Source: Microbacterium sp. MYb45 (GTDB lineage Bacteria > Actinomycetota > Actinomycetes > Actinomycetales > Microbacteriaceae). From it: a DNA stretch of 64,000 bases. A program made the translations under genes and the position numbers. The notes below the pieces were generated by a model. The model ran no database searches and was not told the origin of the DNA. It saw only the letters and a program-made list of their open reading frames with translations. The stretch spans positions 1 through 64,000 of the forward strand of contig NZ_PCPG01000011.1 in NCBI RefSeq assembly GCF_002979655.1. The letters are read 5' to 3'. Below are positions 33,275 through 41,577 of the stretch, piece after piece; the first letter of the stretch is position 1; every line of letters begins with the position of its first letter.

Positions 33275-34666
33275 ATGACCACCGAGACTGCCTCCGGCGC
33301 CGAGGCCCCCACGCGGCTGAGACGAGCGATCACCGGCCCGCTGCTGTTCGCCTTCATCCTCGGAGATGTGCTCGGTGCGGGCATCTACGCGCTGATGGGC
33401 GTGCTCTCCGAGAAGGTGGGCGGCATGCTGTGGGCGCCGCTGCTCCTCGCGCTGCTGCTCGCCATGCTCACCGCCGGCTCCTACGCCGAGCTGGTCACCA
33501 AGTACCCTCGCGCCGGCGGGGCCGCGGTCTTCGCCGAGCGCGCGTTCCACAGCCCGCTCGTCTCGTTCCTCGTGGGCTTCAGCATGCTCGCGGCGGGCGT
33601 GACCAGCGCGGCAGGACTCGCCATCGCGTTCGCGGGCGACTACCTGGGCACCTTCCTCGACCTGCCGACCATCCCGGTGGCCATCGCCTTCCTCGCCCTG
33701 GTCGGCCTGCTGAACGCCCGCGGCATCCGCGAATCCCTGGGGGCCAACCTCGTGATGACGGCGATCGAGCTCAGTGGACTCGTGATCGTCATCGCCGTGG
33801 TCGCGATCTTCCTCGGCGGCGGAGGCGGTGACGTGTCACGCGTGACCCAGGCGCCCGAGGGCACGAGCGTCGCCATGGCCGTGCTCTCCGGAGCCGTCAT
33901 CGCGTACTACTCGTTCGTCGGCTTCGAGACCTCCGCCAACATGATCGAGGAGGTGAAGGATCCGCGGCGCACCTACCCGCGTGCCCTGTTCGGAGCACTC
34001 ATCACCGCCGGCGCCGTCTACGTCCTCGTCGGCCTCGCGAGCTCGATCGCCCTCCCGCCCGCCGAGCTGCAGGAGTCCAGCGGCCCGCTGCTCGCCGTGG
34101 TCGAAGCCACCGGCGTCAGCATCCCCTCCTGGCTGTTCAGCCTCATCGCCCTCGTCGCCGTCGCGAACGGCGCCCTGCTGACCATGATCATGGTCAGCCG
34201 CCTGACCTACGGCATGGCCGAGCAGGGCCTGCTGCCGCCGGTGCTCGGCCGCGTGCTGCCGAAGCGGAAGACGCCGTGGGTCGCGATCCTCACCACCACG
34301 CTCGTCGCGATGGGGCTGACCCTCGTCGGCGATCTGGCCACGCTCGCCGAGACCGTGGTCCTGCTGCTCCTGGTCGTCTTCCTCAGCGTGAACATCTCGG
34401 TGCTGGTCCTCCGGCGCGATCACGTCGAGCACGATCACTTCCGGGTCTGGACGTTCGTCCCCGTGCTCGGCATCGCCTCGTGCATCCTGCTGCTCACCCA
34501 GCAGCGCCCGGTCGTCTGGCTCTTCGGTGCGATCCTGCTCGCCGTCGGCGGTGTCCTGTACCTGCTCACCCGCTGGAACCGGAAGCGCACCGGTGGCGCA
34601 CCGCTCGGGACCGGCCCGAAACCTGACACCGCAACCGACCCGAAGGAGAACCATGAGCACGCCTGA
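33275..34666 (+). CDS. APC-family amino acid permease
   Basis: A 463-residue membrane transporter with about 12 hydrophobic helices. The first helix carries the APC consensus GPLLFAFILGDVLGAGIYALMG, and SFVGFETSANMIEEVKDPRRTYPRAL marks the family's helix 6 to loop region. It belongs to the amino acid/polyamine/organocation superfamily, closest in style to cationic amino acid transporters. The C-terminus is hydrophilic (PLGTGPKPDTATDPKENHEHA). A 68-codon gene starts inside its last codons. The substrate cannot be told from motifs. Confidence 0.9.
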   Translation: MTTETASGAEAPTRLRRAITGPLLFAFILGDVLGAGIYALMGVLSEKVGGMLWAPLLLALLLAMLTAGSYAELVTKYPRAGGAAVFAERAFHSPLVSFLVGFSMLAAGVTSAAGLAIAFAGDYLGTFLDLPTIPVAIAFLALVGLLNARGIRESLGANLVMTAIELSGLVIVIAVVAIFLGGGGGDVSRVTQAPEGTSVAMAVLSGAVIAYYSFVGFETSANMIEEVKDPRRTYPRALFGALITAGAVYVLVGLASSIALPPAELQESSGPLLAVVEATGVSIPSWLFSLIALVAVANGALLTMIMVSRLTYGMAEQGLLPPVLGRVLPKRKTPWVAILTTTLVAMGLTLVGDLATLAETVVLLLLVVFLSVNISVLVLRRDHVEHDHFRVWTFVPVLGIASCILLLTQQRPVVWLFGAILLAVGGVLYLLTRWNRKRTGGAPLGTGPKPDTATDPKENHEHA

Positions 34667-34859
34667 GAACAACGCCGATGAGATGACGAGCGCCGAGAAG
34701 CGACACGATCAGCTCACCGCCGCGCCGGACGCCACCGAGGCCGATGCCGCCCCGCGCATCGAGGTCAGCGAGCACGACGGCAACACCCGGATCGACATCG
34801 CCCCCGACGCTCCGGTGCGTCCGGGCCCTGGTCCGGGGGTCGAGGCCGACGAGGACTGA
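34653..34859 (+). CDS. Small acidic hypothetical protein
   Basis: A 68-residue protein with no recognised domain. It is rich in Asp, Glu, Pro and Ala, and has no signal peptide or membrane segment. AAGGAGAACC directly precedes its ATG, and it overlaps the end of the APC transporter by 14 bases in another frame, so it is very likely translated with it. The composition suggests an intrinsically disordered protein. It might be an accessory factor of the transporter, but nothing in the sequence proves that. Confidence 0.7.
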   Translation: MSTPENNADEMTSAEKRHDQLTAAPDATEADAAPRIEVSEHDGNTRIDIAPDAPVRPGPGPGVEADED

Positions 34860-34867
34860 GCCGCGGT

Positions 34868-35446
34868 TCAGACCCCGGCGGTCGCGCCGATCCGCTCCTG
34901 TGTGCTCGTGACGGTCGCGAACCCGCGGGCCGAGAGGATGCTCTCGGTGCGGCGCATGAGGTCCTCCCCCGACACGGCGGCGAGCGCACCGTGCGCCGGG
35001 ATGGCGGAGGTGGTCGTCGCATCCGTCACGAACTCGACCTCGAAGCCGAGGTCGGCGGCGATACGGGCGGTCGTCTCGCAGCACTGCTCGGTACGGATAC
35101 CGCAGACCACCACGCGTCCGATGCCGGCGCGCCGCAGTCGCTCCTCGAGGTCGGTCGAGCCGAACGCGTTGACGGTCGTCTTCGTGAGGGCGTCCTCGGA
35201 CTCCCGAGGCTCGAGTTCCTCGATCACCCGCACGAATCCGTTGGCGGGATCGAACACGCCTCCGGTGCCCGGTTCGGAGTGGGTGATCCACACGACCGGG
35301 TCGCCGACTTCGCGGGCGTGCGCGACGAGGAGTGCGACGTTGTCGAGCGCTGCCGGGTTCGCGGTCGCCGCCCAGTCGTCGGCGCGCTGGCGGAACGACT
35401 CCTGCGCATCGATGACCAGCAGGGCGGTGTCGGGAGAAGTCGTCAT
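34868..35446 (-). CDS. Isochorismatase-like cysteine hydrolase
   Basis: A 192-residue cytoplasmic hydrolase. The catalytic triad of the family is visible: Asp13 in LLVIDAQESF, Lys89 in ALTKTTVNAF and Cys122 in CGIRTEQCCETTA. The cis-peptide segment before the Cys also fits. Family members cleave amides or vinyl ethers (nicotinamidase, N-carbamoylsarcosine amidase, isochorismatase); the exact substrate is unknown. The residue after the nucleophile is Cys rather than the usual Val. It follows corA on the same strand with a 74-base gap, and it converges with the small acidic gene 8 bases away. Confidence 0.9.
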   Translation of the reverse strand: MTTSPDTALLVIDAQESFRQRADDWAATANPAALDNVALLVAHAREVGDPVVWITHSEPGTGGVFDPANGFVRVIEELEPRESEDALTKTTVNAFGSTDLEERLRRAGIGRVVVCGIRTEQCCETTARIAADLGFEVEFVTDATTTSAIPAHGALAAVSGEDLMRRTESILSARGFATVTSTQERIGATAGV

Positions 35447-35520
35447 GGACTCATCGTGATCGCCGCCGAGGCGCCGGGCAAGATCCGATCCGGCCAACGA
35501 CCGCACGGTTCCGGACAGCG

Positions 35521-36537
35521 TCAGAGCCAGCCCTTGCGCTTGAACACCGCGTACAGGGCGAAGCCCAGCACGACCATCATGCCGATGGCCATCGGATAGC
35601 CGAGCAGCCAGTGCAGCTCGGGCATGTGATCGAAGTTCATGCCGTAGATCGTGCCGACCAGCGTCGGCGCGAAGAGGATCGCCGCCCAGCCCGAGATCTT
35701 CTTGACCTCGTCGTTCTGACGGATGCTGAGCTCCGTCATCCGCCGCATCTCCTCGTTCTGCCGACGGGCCACGATCGTCGACTCGACGGTGAGGGCGTTG
35801 TCGAGCACGGTGCGGAAGGTCGTCGCACGGTCGCTCACCCGGAGCGTGTGATCGAGCACGTCGCGCAGGTAGCTGCGCAGTTCCTCCCCCACGAGGCACT
35901 TGTCCGAGCCGCGCAGCAGCGCCTCGAGCATCCCGGAGAGCGGCTGCGTCGCGCGCTGGAAATCGATGACCTCCCTGCCGAGCTCGTAGATGCGCTGCGT
36001 GGCATCCACGTCTGCCTCGAAGAGCTGGCTCTCGATCTCGTCGATGTCGTTCTCGAGCCCTGCGAGGACCGGCGCGTACTCGTCGACCACCTCGTCGAGG
36101 ATGGCGTACAGCACGGCTTCGGGACCATGGGCGAGCAGCGCCGGGTCGTTCTCCAGCCGGTGCCGCACGCGTCCGAGGTCCGGCGATTCGGCATGCCGGA
36201 TCGTCACGACGAAATCAGGGCCGACCAGCACATGCACCTCGCCGAACTCGACTTCCTCGGCCTCGTCGAGGTAGCGAGCCGGGCGCAGCACCATGAACAG
36301 CACATCGCCGTAGCGCTCCAGCTTGGCGCGCTGGTGTCCCGACAGCGCGTCCTCGACGACGAGGGCGTGGATGCCGAATTCGTCGGCGACTTCGCGGATC
36401 TCTTCCTCGCTGGGCCGGTACAGCCCGATCCAGCTCATCCCGCCGCGTTCCCGCATGCGCTCGAACGTCTCGCTCAGGCTCTGCGGATTCTCGGTGCGCA
36501 CACCGTCCACGTAGATCGCGTTGTCGATGATCGCCAT
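35521..36537 (-). CDS. corA: CorA-family magnesium/cobalt transporter
   Basis: A 338-residue divalent cation channel. Most of the protein is a hydrophilic cytoplasmic domain with long helices (residues about 100-270). Near the C-terminus lie two membrane helices, and the hallmark GMN filter is YGMNF at residues 298-302 between them. The protein ends with the usual basic tail (FKRKGWL). AAGGG precedes the chosen ATG. It would work as a homopentamer in the inner membrane importing Mg2+. It follows the lipoprotein gene by 38 bases and may share its transcript. Confidence 0.95.
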   Translation of the reverse strand: MAIIDNAIYVDGVRTENPQSLSETFERMRERGGMSWIGLYRPSEEEIREVADEFGIHALVVEDALSGHQRAKLERYGDVLFMVLRPARYLDEAEEVEFGEVHVLVGPDFVVTIRHAESPDLGRVRHRLENDPALLAHGPEAVLYAILDEVVDEYAPVLAGLENDIDEIESQLFEADVDATQRIYELGREVIDFQRATQPLSGMLEALLRGSDKCLVGEELRSYLRDVLDHTLRVSDRATTFRTVLDNALTVESTIVARRQNEEMRRMTELSIRQNDEVKKISGWAAILFAPTLVGTIYGMNFDHMPELHWLLGYPMAIGMMVVLGFALYAVFKRKGWL

Positions 36538-36575
36538 CGTCGCCCTTCCCTTCCGCACCGAGGTCGGGCCGGTGA

Positions 36576-37850
36576 TCACTCCGCAGGCGGCACGCAGGCG
36601 AGCGCGGACTTCGAGATCGACTCGTGGTAGGTCTCCGCCGTGAAGGGAAGCCCGAACTCCGGCGCTGTCTGACCGGAGGCCGGTGCGGCCTTCGACGCGA
36701 TCGCCGCGAGCTCCCAGGACAGCTGCTGGGCGAACCGCGAGCCTCCGGTCGAGTCGTTCAGCACGACCGCGACAGTGAAGCCGGTTGCGGGATCCGAGTA
36801 GGCCGAAGTCGCATAGCCGGGAACCCAGCCGTGCTGGCCGACCATCGACCCAGCGAGATAGGCGCCCCCGGCGGCCTGGTACCAGGAAGGGCCCTTCTCG
36901 CTGACCGGGAGTGGGGCTCCGAAGCGATCGGGCTTCTCCTTCGTGCGCAGCGCCTGCTGCGCCTCCGCCTGGACGTAGCGGCCGAGATCAGTGATGTTCG
37001 AGACCACGCCGGAGTCGGTGTAGCCGGAGCTCGCCGAGAGCGTGGTGATGTCGACCGGGGCGGCGCAGTTGAAGCCGCCCTCGACGGCCGACAGGTAGTG
37101 CCCGTTCATCGGGGTGTCGCCCGGCGCGGCCGGCGTCGAGCCGGGGAGCAAGGTGGCGGAGAGCTCGAGCGGCTCGGTGACGTACTCCGCGATCAGCTCG
37201 GATGCCGACATGCCCGTGGCGCGCTCGAGCGCGACGCCGAGCAGCAGGTACCCCGCATCGGAGTCGCGGAAGGCCGTCGCCGGTGCCAGCCGCTCGCGGC
37301 CCAGCCCGTAGCCCGCGAGCTCCAGCGGAGACCAGATCCGCTCCGGGGTGTTCATCAGCGCACCCTTGATCGTCGGCTCGGACGATCCGGCGCCGCTCGT
37401 GCCGTTGCACAGGTCGAGGAGCGTGACGTCCTTCATGTCGGCGACGCCCGAGACGTACTTGGGCACCTTGGCGTCGAGTTTGACGGTCCCCTCGTCGGCG
37501 AGGGCGTAGAGCACATCGCACGTCATGAGGCGGGTCACGTCCGCGACGCGGAACGTCATGTCGGTGGACAGTTCACCGCCGTCGCGGCCCTGTGTGCCCG
37601 ATGCGGTGACCCAGCTGCCGCTCCACGGGACCCAGACGCCCACGATCGCCCCGGAGGCGCCGGACGCGGTCAGCGCGTTGTCGACCGCCGCCTGCATCGC
37701 GTCGACCGTCGCATCGGGCAGAGCGCCGTCGACCTGAGCCGGTGGTGTGTACGTGAAGGAGCCTTCGGAGGAGCATCCGGTGAGGACGAGAGCGAGCACG
37801 GCCGCACTGGCCGCTGCGGCGCGCCAACGGCGCGACGAGAGAAGCTGCAT
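36576..37850 (-). CDS. Serine-hydrolase-like lipoprotein lacking catalytic residues
   Basis: A 424-residue exported lipoprotein with lipobox LTGC (Cys26). The rest has the beta-lactamase/D-Ala-D-Ala carboxypeptidase (PF00144) layout: MTFRVADVTRLMTCDVLYAL, LLDLCNGTSG, FRDSDAGYLLLGVALERATGMS and GQHGWVPGY. The nucleophile motif SxxK, however, reads DVTR (Asp104-Arg107), and YxN reads DSD (Asp196-Asp198). Both catalytic motifs are thus lost, while the HxG motif (His340-Gly341) and the fold landmarks are kept. The frame is intact, so this looks like a maintained pseudoenzyme, perhaps binding peptidoglycan or beta-lactams. It may head a transcript with corA and the cysteine hydrolase. Confidence 0.87.
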   Translation of the reverse strand: MQLLSSRRWRAAAASAAVLALVLTGCSSEGSFTYTPPAQVDGALPDATVDAMQAAVDNALTASGASGAIVGVWVPWSGSWVTASGTQGRDGGELSTDMTFRVADVTRLMTCDVLYALADEGTVKLDAKVPKYVSGVADMKDVTLLDLCNGTSGAGSSEPTIKGALMNTPERIWSPLELAGYGLGRERLAPATAFRDSDAGYLLLGVALERATGMSASELIAEYVTEPLELSATLLPGSTPAAPGDTPMNGHYLSAVEGGFNCAAPVDITTLSASSGYTDSGVVSNITDLGRYVQAEAQQALRTKEKPDRFGAPLPVSEKGPSWYQAAGGAYLAGSMVGQHGWVPGYATSAYSDPATGFTVAVVLNDSTGGSRFAQQLSWELAAIASKAAPASGQTAPEFGLPFTAETYHESISKSALACVPPAE

Positions 37851-37946
37851 GTAGAACCCCCGAGGATGTGTCTCCCGAGTCTAGAACGCGGATCCTGAAA
37901 GACGGCATCGAGCCGGGCGATCGTGCGCGCGCGTAAGGTGAGAATC

Positions 37947-38258
37947 GTGCCCCACCTCTTCGATGCCGACGTGATCATCGCCGTTCTCCGCCACATGAAC
38001 GGCGACCACACCGACGACAATCTGCTCATCGCCCGCGCCTTCGCCGAGACCGACGCCGAGATCAGCGAGTCCGTCATGACGGGCTTCGACGGCGATGGTG
38101 GAGTGTGGGAGATCACCGCCGGCGGCGCCGCGTCCGAGCTGCGCGTGCCGTGGCCCGGAGGACCGATCGCCGACCGCCCGTCTGTGCGTCGCGAGGTCGT
38201 GGCGCTCTACGACGAGGCCTGCGCCCGCCTCGGTGTCGAGCCTCGCCCGCACGCCTGA
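37947..38258 (+). CDS. DUF2470 domain protein, heme-linked
   Basis: A 103-residue protein beginning at a GTG that follows AAGGTGAG. It contains one DUF2470 domain with the diagnostic VLRHMNGDHTDDNLLIARAF at residues 13-32. DUF2470 occurs alone or fused at the C-terminus of heme-degrading HugZ-type and pyridoxamine oxidase-like proteins. It sits 81 bases upstream of a heme oxygenase gene on the same strand, which fits a role in heme binding or transfer. It is cytoplasmic with no membrane segment. A GTG at 37923 is an alternative start with no ribosome site. Confidence 0.85.
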   Translation: MPHLFDADVIIAVLRHMNGDHTDDNLLIARAFAETDAEISESVMTGFDGDGGVWEITAGGAASELRVPWPGGPIADRPSVRREVVALYDEACARLGVEPRPHA

Positions 38259-38310
38259 TCGCCGCGGAGGCGGGTCTCCGGACGACTTCCCACAACTCCG
38301 GGCTTTCCTC

Positions 38311-38329
38311 TGAGGTAAGGCTCCCCTTA
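38311..38329. promoter_or_regulatory. DtxR/IdeR-type iron box before heme oxygenase
   Basis: TGAGGTAAGGCTCCCCTTA matches the DtxR consensus TWAGGTTAGSCTAACCTWA at 15 of 19 positions by hand count. Its core GTAAGG/CCTTAC (38315-38330) is a perfect inverted repeat with a 4-base spacer. It ends 10 bases before the heme oxygenase ATG, a place where bound repressor would block transcription or initiation in iron-rich cells. Confidence 0.75.
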
Positions 38330-38339
38330 CACTGAGGTC

Positions 38340-38987
38340 ATGCCCGAGATCCTCTCCTTCTCCGCCGCCCTGCGCGAGCGCTCGTCCGGATCCCACTCCC
38401 GCAGCGAGACCGCCGGCTTCATGTCCGACCTCCTGAAGGGCGAGGGCTCCCGCGAGGACTACATCTCGCTCGTCGCTCAGCACTACTTCATCTACGAAGC
38501 ACTCGAGAGCGCCGGCGACCGCATGCGCCAGGACCCGATCGCCTCGGTCTTCATCAGCGACAAGCTCACCCGCCTTCCCGCGCTCGAGGCCGACCTGGAG
38601 TTCCTCCTCGGGGCCGACTGGCGCGAGCAGATCGTGCCGCTGCCGACCACGCAGCGCTACGTCGACCGCATCCGTCAGGTCGGGGCGACCTGGGCCGGCG
38701 GCTTCGTGGCACATCACTACACGCGGTACCTCGGCGACCTCTCCGGCGGGATCTTCATCGGCCGCGTGATGGCCCGTCGCTTCGGCTTCGAGACCAACGG
38801 CATCGGCTTCTACCTGTTCGACGACATCGCCGACCCGTCGGCCTTCAAGGACGTGTACCGCGAGCAGCTGGATGCGGCACCGTGGGACGACGCCGAGCGC
38901 GAGCGGGTGATCGACGAGGTGCTCCTCGCCTACCGCTTCAACACCGAGCTCTTCGAAGACCTCGACCGGGCGCGCGCCGCGGCCTGA
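38340..38987 (+). CDS. hmuO: Biliverdin-producing heme oxygenase
   Basis: A 215-residue heme oxygenase. The proximal heme ligand is His19 (SGSHSRSE), one residue from the corresponding His20 of Corynebacterium diphtheriae HmuO. The distal helix motif YLGDLSGG (residues 130-137) has Asp133 and the flexible Gly pair. The enzyme opens heme to biliverdin, CO and Fe2+ in the cytoplasm, freeing iron. An iron box lies directly upstream and a DUF2470 gene precedes it, so it is an iron-starvation gene. No ribosome site is clear in the 10 bases between box and ATG. It converges with the helicase gene 10 bases away. Confidence 0.95.
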   Translation: MPEILSFSAALRERSSGSHSRSETAGFMSDLLKGEGSREDYISLVAQHYFIYEALESAGDRMRQDPIASVFISDKLTRLPALEADLEFLLGADWREQIVPLPTTQRYVDRIRQVGATWAGGFVAHHYTRYLGDLSGGIFIGRVMARRFGFETNGIGFYLFDDIADPSAFKDVYREQLDAAPWDDAERERVIDEVLLAYRFNTELFEDLDRARAAA

Positions 38988-38997
38988 GGCGCCGGCG

Positions 38998-40425
38998 TCA
39001 GCTCTTCGGCAGCTCCGGTGTCGACGCCGCGAGCCAGGCGTCGCGCATGAACCGACGCACATCCTCGTCCACCCGGATGTCGCGGGGTCGCAGCGGGCGC
39101 GAGAGATAGAGCCCCTCGAGCGAGGTCAGCCGGCTCAGCGCCACGTACGTCTGCCCCGGCGCGAACGCCCCGGAGCCGAGGTCGATGATCGCGCGCTCGT
39201 AGGTCTTGCCCTGCGACTTGTGGATCGTGACCGCCCAGGCGAGCCGCAACGGGAACTGGGTGAACTCGGCCACCACGTCGCGCGACAGCTTCTTGGTGTT
39301 CTGGTCGTACGCGTAGCGGAACCGTTCCCAGACGGCAGGCTCTACGTCGACCTCCTCGCCGTCGATGTCCACGCGCACCGCGCTGCCGATGATGCGCACG
39401 ACCGTCCCGATGGTGCCGTTGACCCAGCGGGGCGGCTCCCCGGACATCGCCGTGTCGTTGCGCAGGAACATCACCTGCGCGCCGACCTTGAGCTTCAGCT
39501 CGCTCTCGGCCGGCAGCGACGCCTCGCCGCGTCCGAAGTCGCCGCTGACCTCGGCGCGTGCGGTCTGCTCCTTGCCGGGCAGCGCAGCAAGATGCCTGCT
39601 GTTGATGCTGTTCACGATGTCGTTGCGCGTGGCGAGGGTGATCATCGGCACCTCGCCCGGCTCCGGATCCGGCGGCGTGCGCGCGCCCTGCGTGTTCAGG
39701 ACCCCGGCGATCTCGGCGGTCACCCGCCCGTAGCGCACGGCGTTGAGCATCGCCTTGAACCCGTCGTCGGACTGCCGGTGGATCTGCACCAGCTCGCGCA
39801 CGTGCAGCTCGGCGCGGGTGTCGACCTCGAACAGGCCGCCCTGATCGGAGATCCCGGACCCACCGGCCCACACCTTGGCGTCGAAGAACCAGAACGAGCG
39901 GTAGTGGTCCTGCACGTAGCGCGCCTCGTCACCACGAGGGGGGACGGGCGCCAGCTGGTACGGGTCGCCGAACATGACGACCTGCACGCCGCCGAACGGT
40001 TCGCCCCTGCGGCCTCTGGCCTGGCGCAGGGAGCGGTCGATCGCATCCATCAGGTCGGCGTTGACCATCGAGATCTCGTCGATCACGAGCGTCTCGATGG
40101 CGTTGAGGATGCGCCGCGTCGCATCGTTCTGATCGATGTCGGCATCACCGATCAGGCCGATCGGCAACCGGAAGAGCGAATGGATGGTCTGGCCCTCGAC
40201 GTTGAGCGCCGCAACACCCGTCGGCGCGCAGATGGCGATCTGCTTCTTGGTGTTCCAGGCGAAGTGCTGCAACAGCGTCGACTTGCCGGTGCCGGCACGC
40301 CCGGTGATGAAGACGTGCTCGCCGGTGTCCTCGATGAGCCGGAACAGCTCTTGCTGCTCCTCGGACAGGGCGGGAAGGGACACGGCACTCACAGGGGAAG
40401 CAGACGGAAACGGGGCGCCACCCAT
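38998..40425 (-). CDS. PIF1/RecD-like superfamily 1 DNA helicase (AAA ATPase)
   Basis: A 475-residue helicase. Motif I is GRAGTGKST (residues 42-50), motif Ia ICAPTGVAALN, motif II TLVIDEISMV with Asp116-Glu117, and motif III VVMFGDPYQLAPV. The C-terminal half has AWAVTIHKSQGKTYERAIID and YVALSRLTSLEGLYLSRPL, the motif V/VI region typical of PIF1 and RecD2. It should unwind DNA 5'-3', probably for replication or repair; fork function is inferred from family. The ATG at 40425 is the furthest upstream and its ribosome site is weak (GGGACG). It is divergent from the membrane protein gene at 40498. Confidence 0.92.
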   Translation of the reverse strand: MGGAPFPSASPVSAVSLPALSEEQQELFRLIEDTGEHVFITGRAGTGKSTLLQHFAWNTKKQIAICAPTGVAALNVEGQTIHSLFRLPIGLIGDADIDQNDATRRILNAIETLVIDEISMVNADLMDAIDRSLRQARGRRGEPFGGVQVVMFGDPYQLAPVPPRGDEARYVQDHYRSFWFFDAKVWAGGSGISDQGGLFEVDTRAELHVRELVQIHRQSDDGFKAMLNAVRYGRVTAEIAGVLNTQGARTPPDPEPGEVPMITLATRNDIVNSINSRHLAALPGKEQTARAEVSGDFGRGEASLPAESELKLKVGAQVMFLRNDTAMSGEPPRWVNGTIGTVVRIIGSAVRVDIDGEEVDVEPAVWERFRYAYDQNTKKLSRDVVAEFTQFPLRLAWAVTIHKSQGKTYERAIIDLGSGAFAPGQTYVALSRLTSLEGLYLSRPLRPRDIRVDEDVRRFMRDAWLAASTPELPKS

Positions 40426-40497
40426 GCTACGTCCCGGCATCCGCCCGGGGCCGCCGACGCTCGGCGTCCCCCCAGGACGCCCTCCTAGACTGACGCC

Positions 40498-41568
40498 ATG
40501 GGACGGGCCGGCACGCGCGCGCCCCGGCGATCGCGCCTGGGCGTCGATCTGGCGATGCTGGCCGTCGTCGGGCTCATGCTGGTCGCCGCGCTCGGTGCCG
40601 GCGGAGCGACGCTGTACCAGCAGTTCTACGGTCCGTCCGCCTTCGTGGTCCGCTATCTCGACCTGCTCTCCGCCGGTCGGGCCGCCGACGCTCTCCGCAT
40701 TCCCGGCGTCGCGATCGACCGCGAGACCCTCGAGAAGGCGGGCATCGACCCGTCGGCTTCCGAGGCGATGCTCCGCCGGTCGGCACTCGCACCGCTGACC
40801 GATGTGAAGGTCGAGTCGGAGAAGCCCGCAGCGGGCGGCACCGCGGTCACCGTGAGCTACCAGGCGAGCGGCCACTCCGGCACGAGCACGTTCCTGATCG
40901 AGCAGGACGGCTGGGCGGGCGTGACCCCCAACTGGCGCTTCACCACCAGCCCACTCGCCGTGATCGACCTCACCGTGCGGGGCGCCGACCAGTTCGCGGT
41001 GAACGGCTTCGAGGTCGACCGTCGCCAGGTGTCGGCCCTCGGGCCCGAGGCGGGCGCGCTCGATCCCCTGCCGCTTCTGGTGTTCACCCCCGGGCTCTAC
41101 TCGGTCACGGTCGACACCCCGATCGCGACCGCATCCGGACACGGCGTGCTGGCCGACACGCCCCTGGCCGTCACGCCGCTCGACGTGCAGACCGAACCGA
41201 CCGAGGAGTTCGTCAAGGTCGTGCAGCAGCAGGTCGAGCAGTTCCTCACCGAGTGCACGACGCAGGAGGTGCTGCAGCCGACCGCCTGCCCGTTCGGACT
41301 GCGGGTCACGAACCGGATCACCGCCCCGCCGAAGTGGTCCATCGCGAGCCAGCCTCAGGTCACGGTGATCCCCGACGAGGGCCACTGGCAGATCCCGACC
41401 ACCGAGGCCGTGGCGCACATCGACGTCGAGATCCAGTCGCTGTTCGACGGGTCGATCGCACCGCTCTCCGAAGACGTGCCGTTCCAGCTCAACGGCACGA
41501 TCGTGATCCTGCCGAACGGCTCGGCGTCGATCCGGGTCGGTTCTCCCGAAGACACCGCAGCCGACTGA
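40498..41568 (+). CDS. Membrane-anchored protein of unknown function
   Basis: A 356-residue protein. An Arg-rich start (GRAGTRAPRRSRLG) precedes one membrane helix (residues about 17-40), so the rest (about 315 residues) should face outside. The extracellular part is rich in beta strands and includes YGPSAFVVRYLDLLSAGRAADAL and a segment with two Cys (ECTTQEVLQPTACPFG) that could form a disulfide. I do not recognise a domain. It lies 72 bases from the divergent helicase and converges with the LysR gene 9 bases away. Confidence 0.8.
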   Translation: MGRAGTRAPRRSRLGVDLAMLAVVGLMLVAALGAGGATLYQQFYGPSAFVVRYLDLLSAGRAADALRIPGVAIDRETLEKAGIDPSASEAMLRRSALAPLTDVKVESEKPAAGGTAVTVSYQASGHSGTSTFLIEQDGWAGVTPNWRFTTSPLAVIDLTVRGADQFAVNGFEVDRRQVSALGPEAGALDPLPLLVFTPGLYSVTVDTPIATASGHGVLADTPLAVTPLDVQTEPTEEFVKVVQQQVEQFLTECTTQEVLQPTACPFGLRVTNRITAPPKWSIASQPQVTVIPDEGHWQIPTTEAVAHIDVEIQSLFDGSIAPLSEDVPFQLNGTIVILPNGSASIRVGSPEDTAAD

Positions 41569-41577
41569 GGCTTTGGC

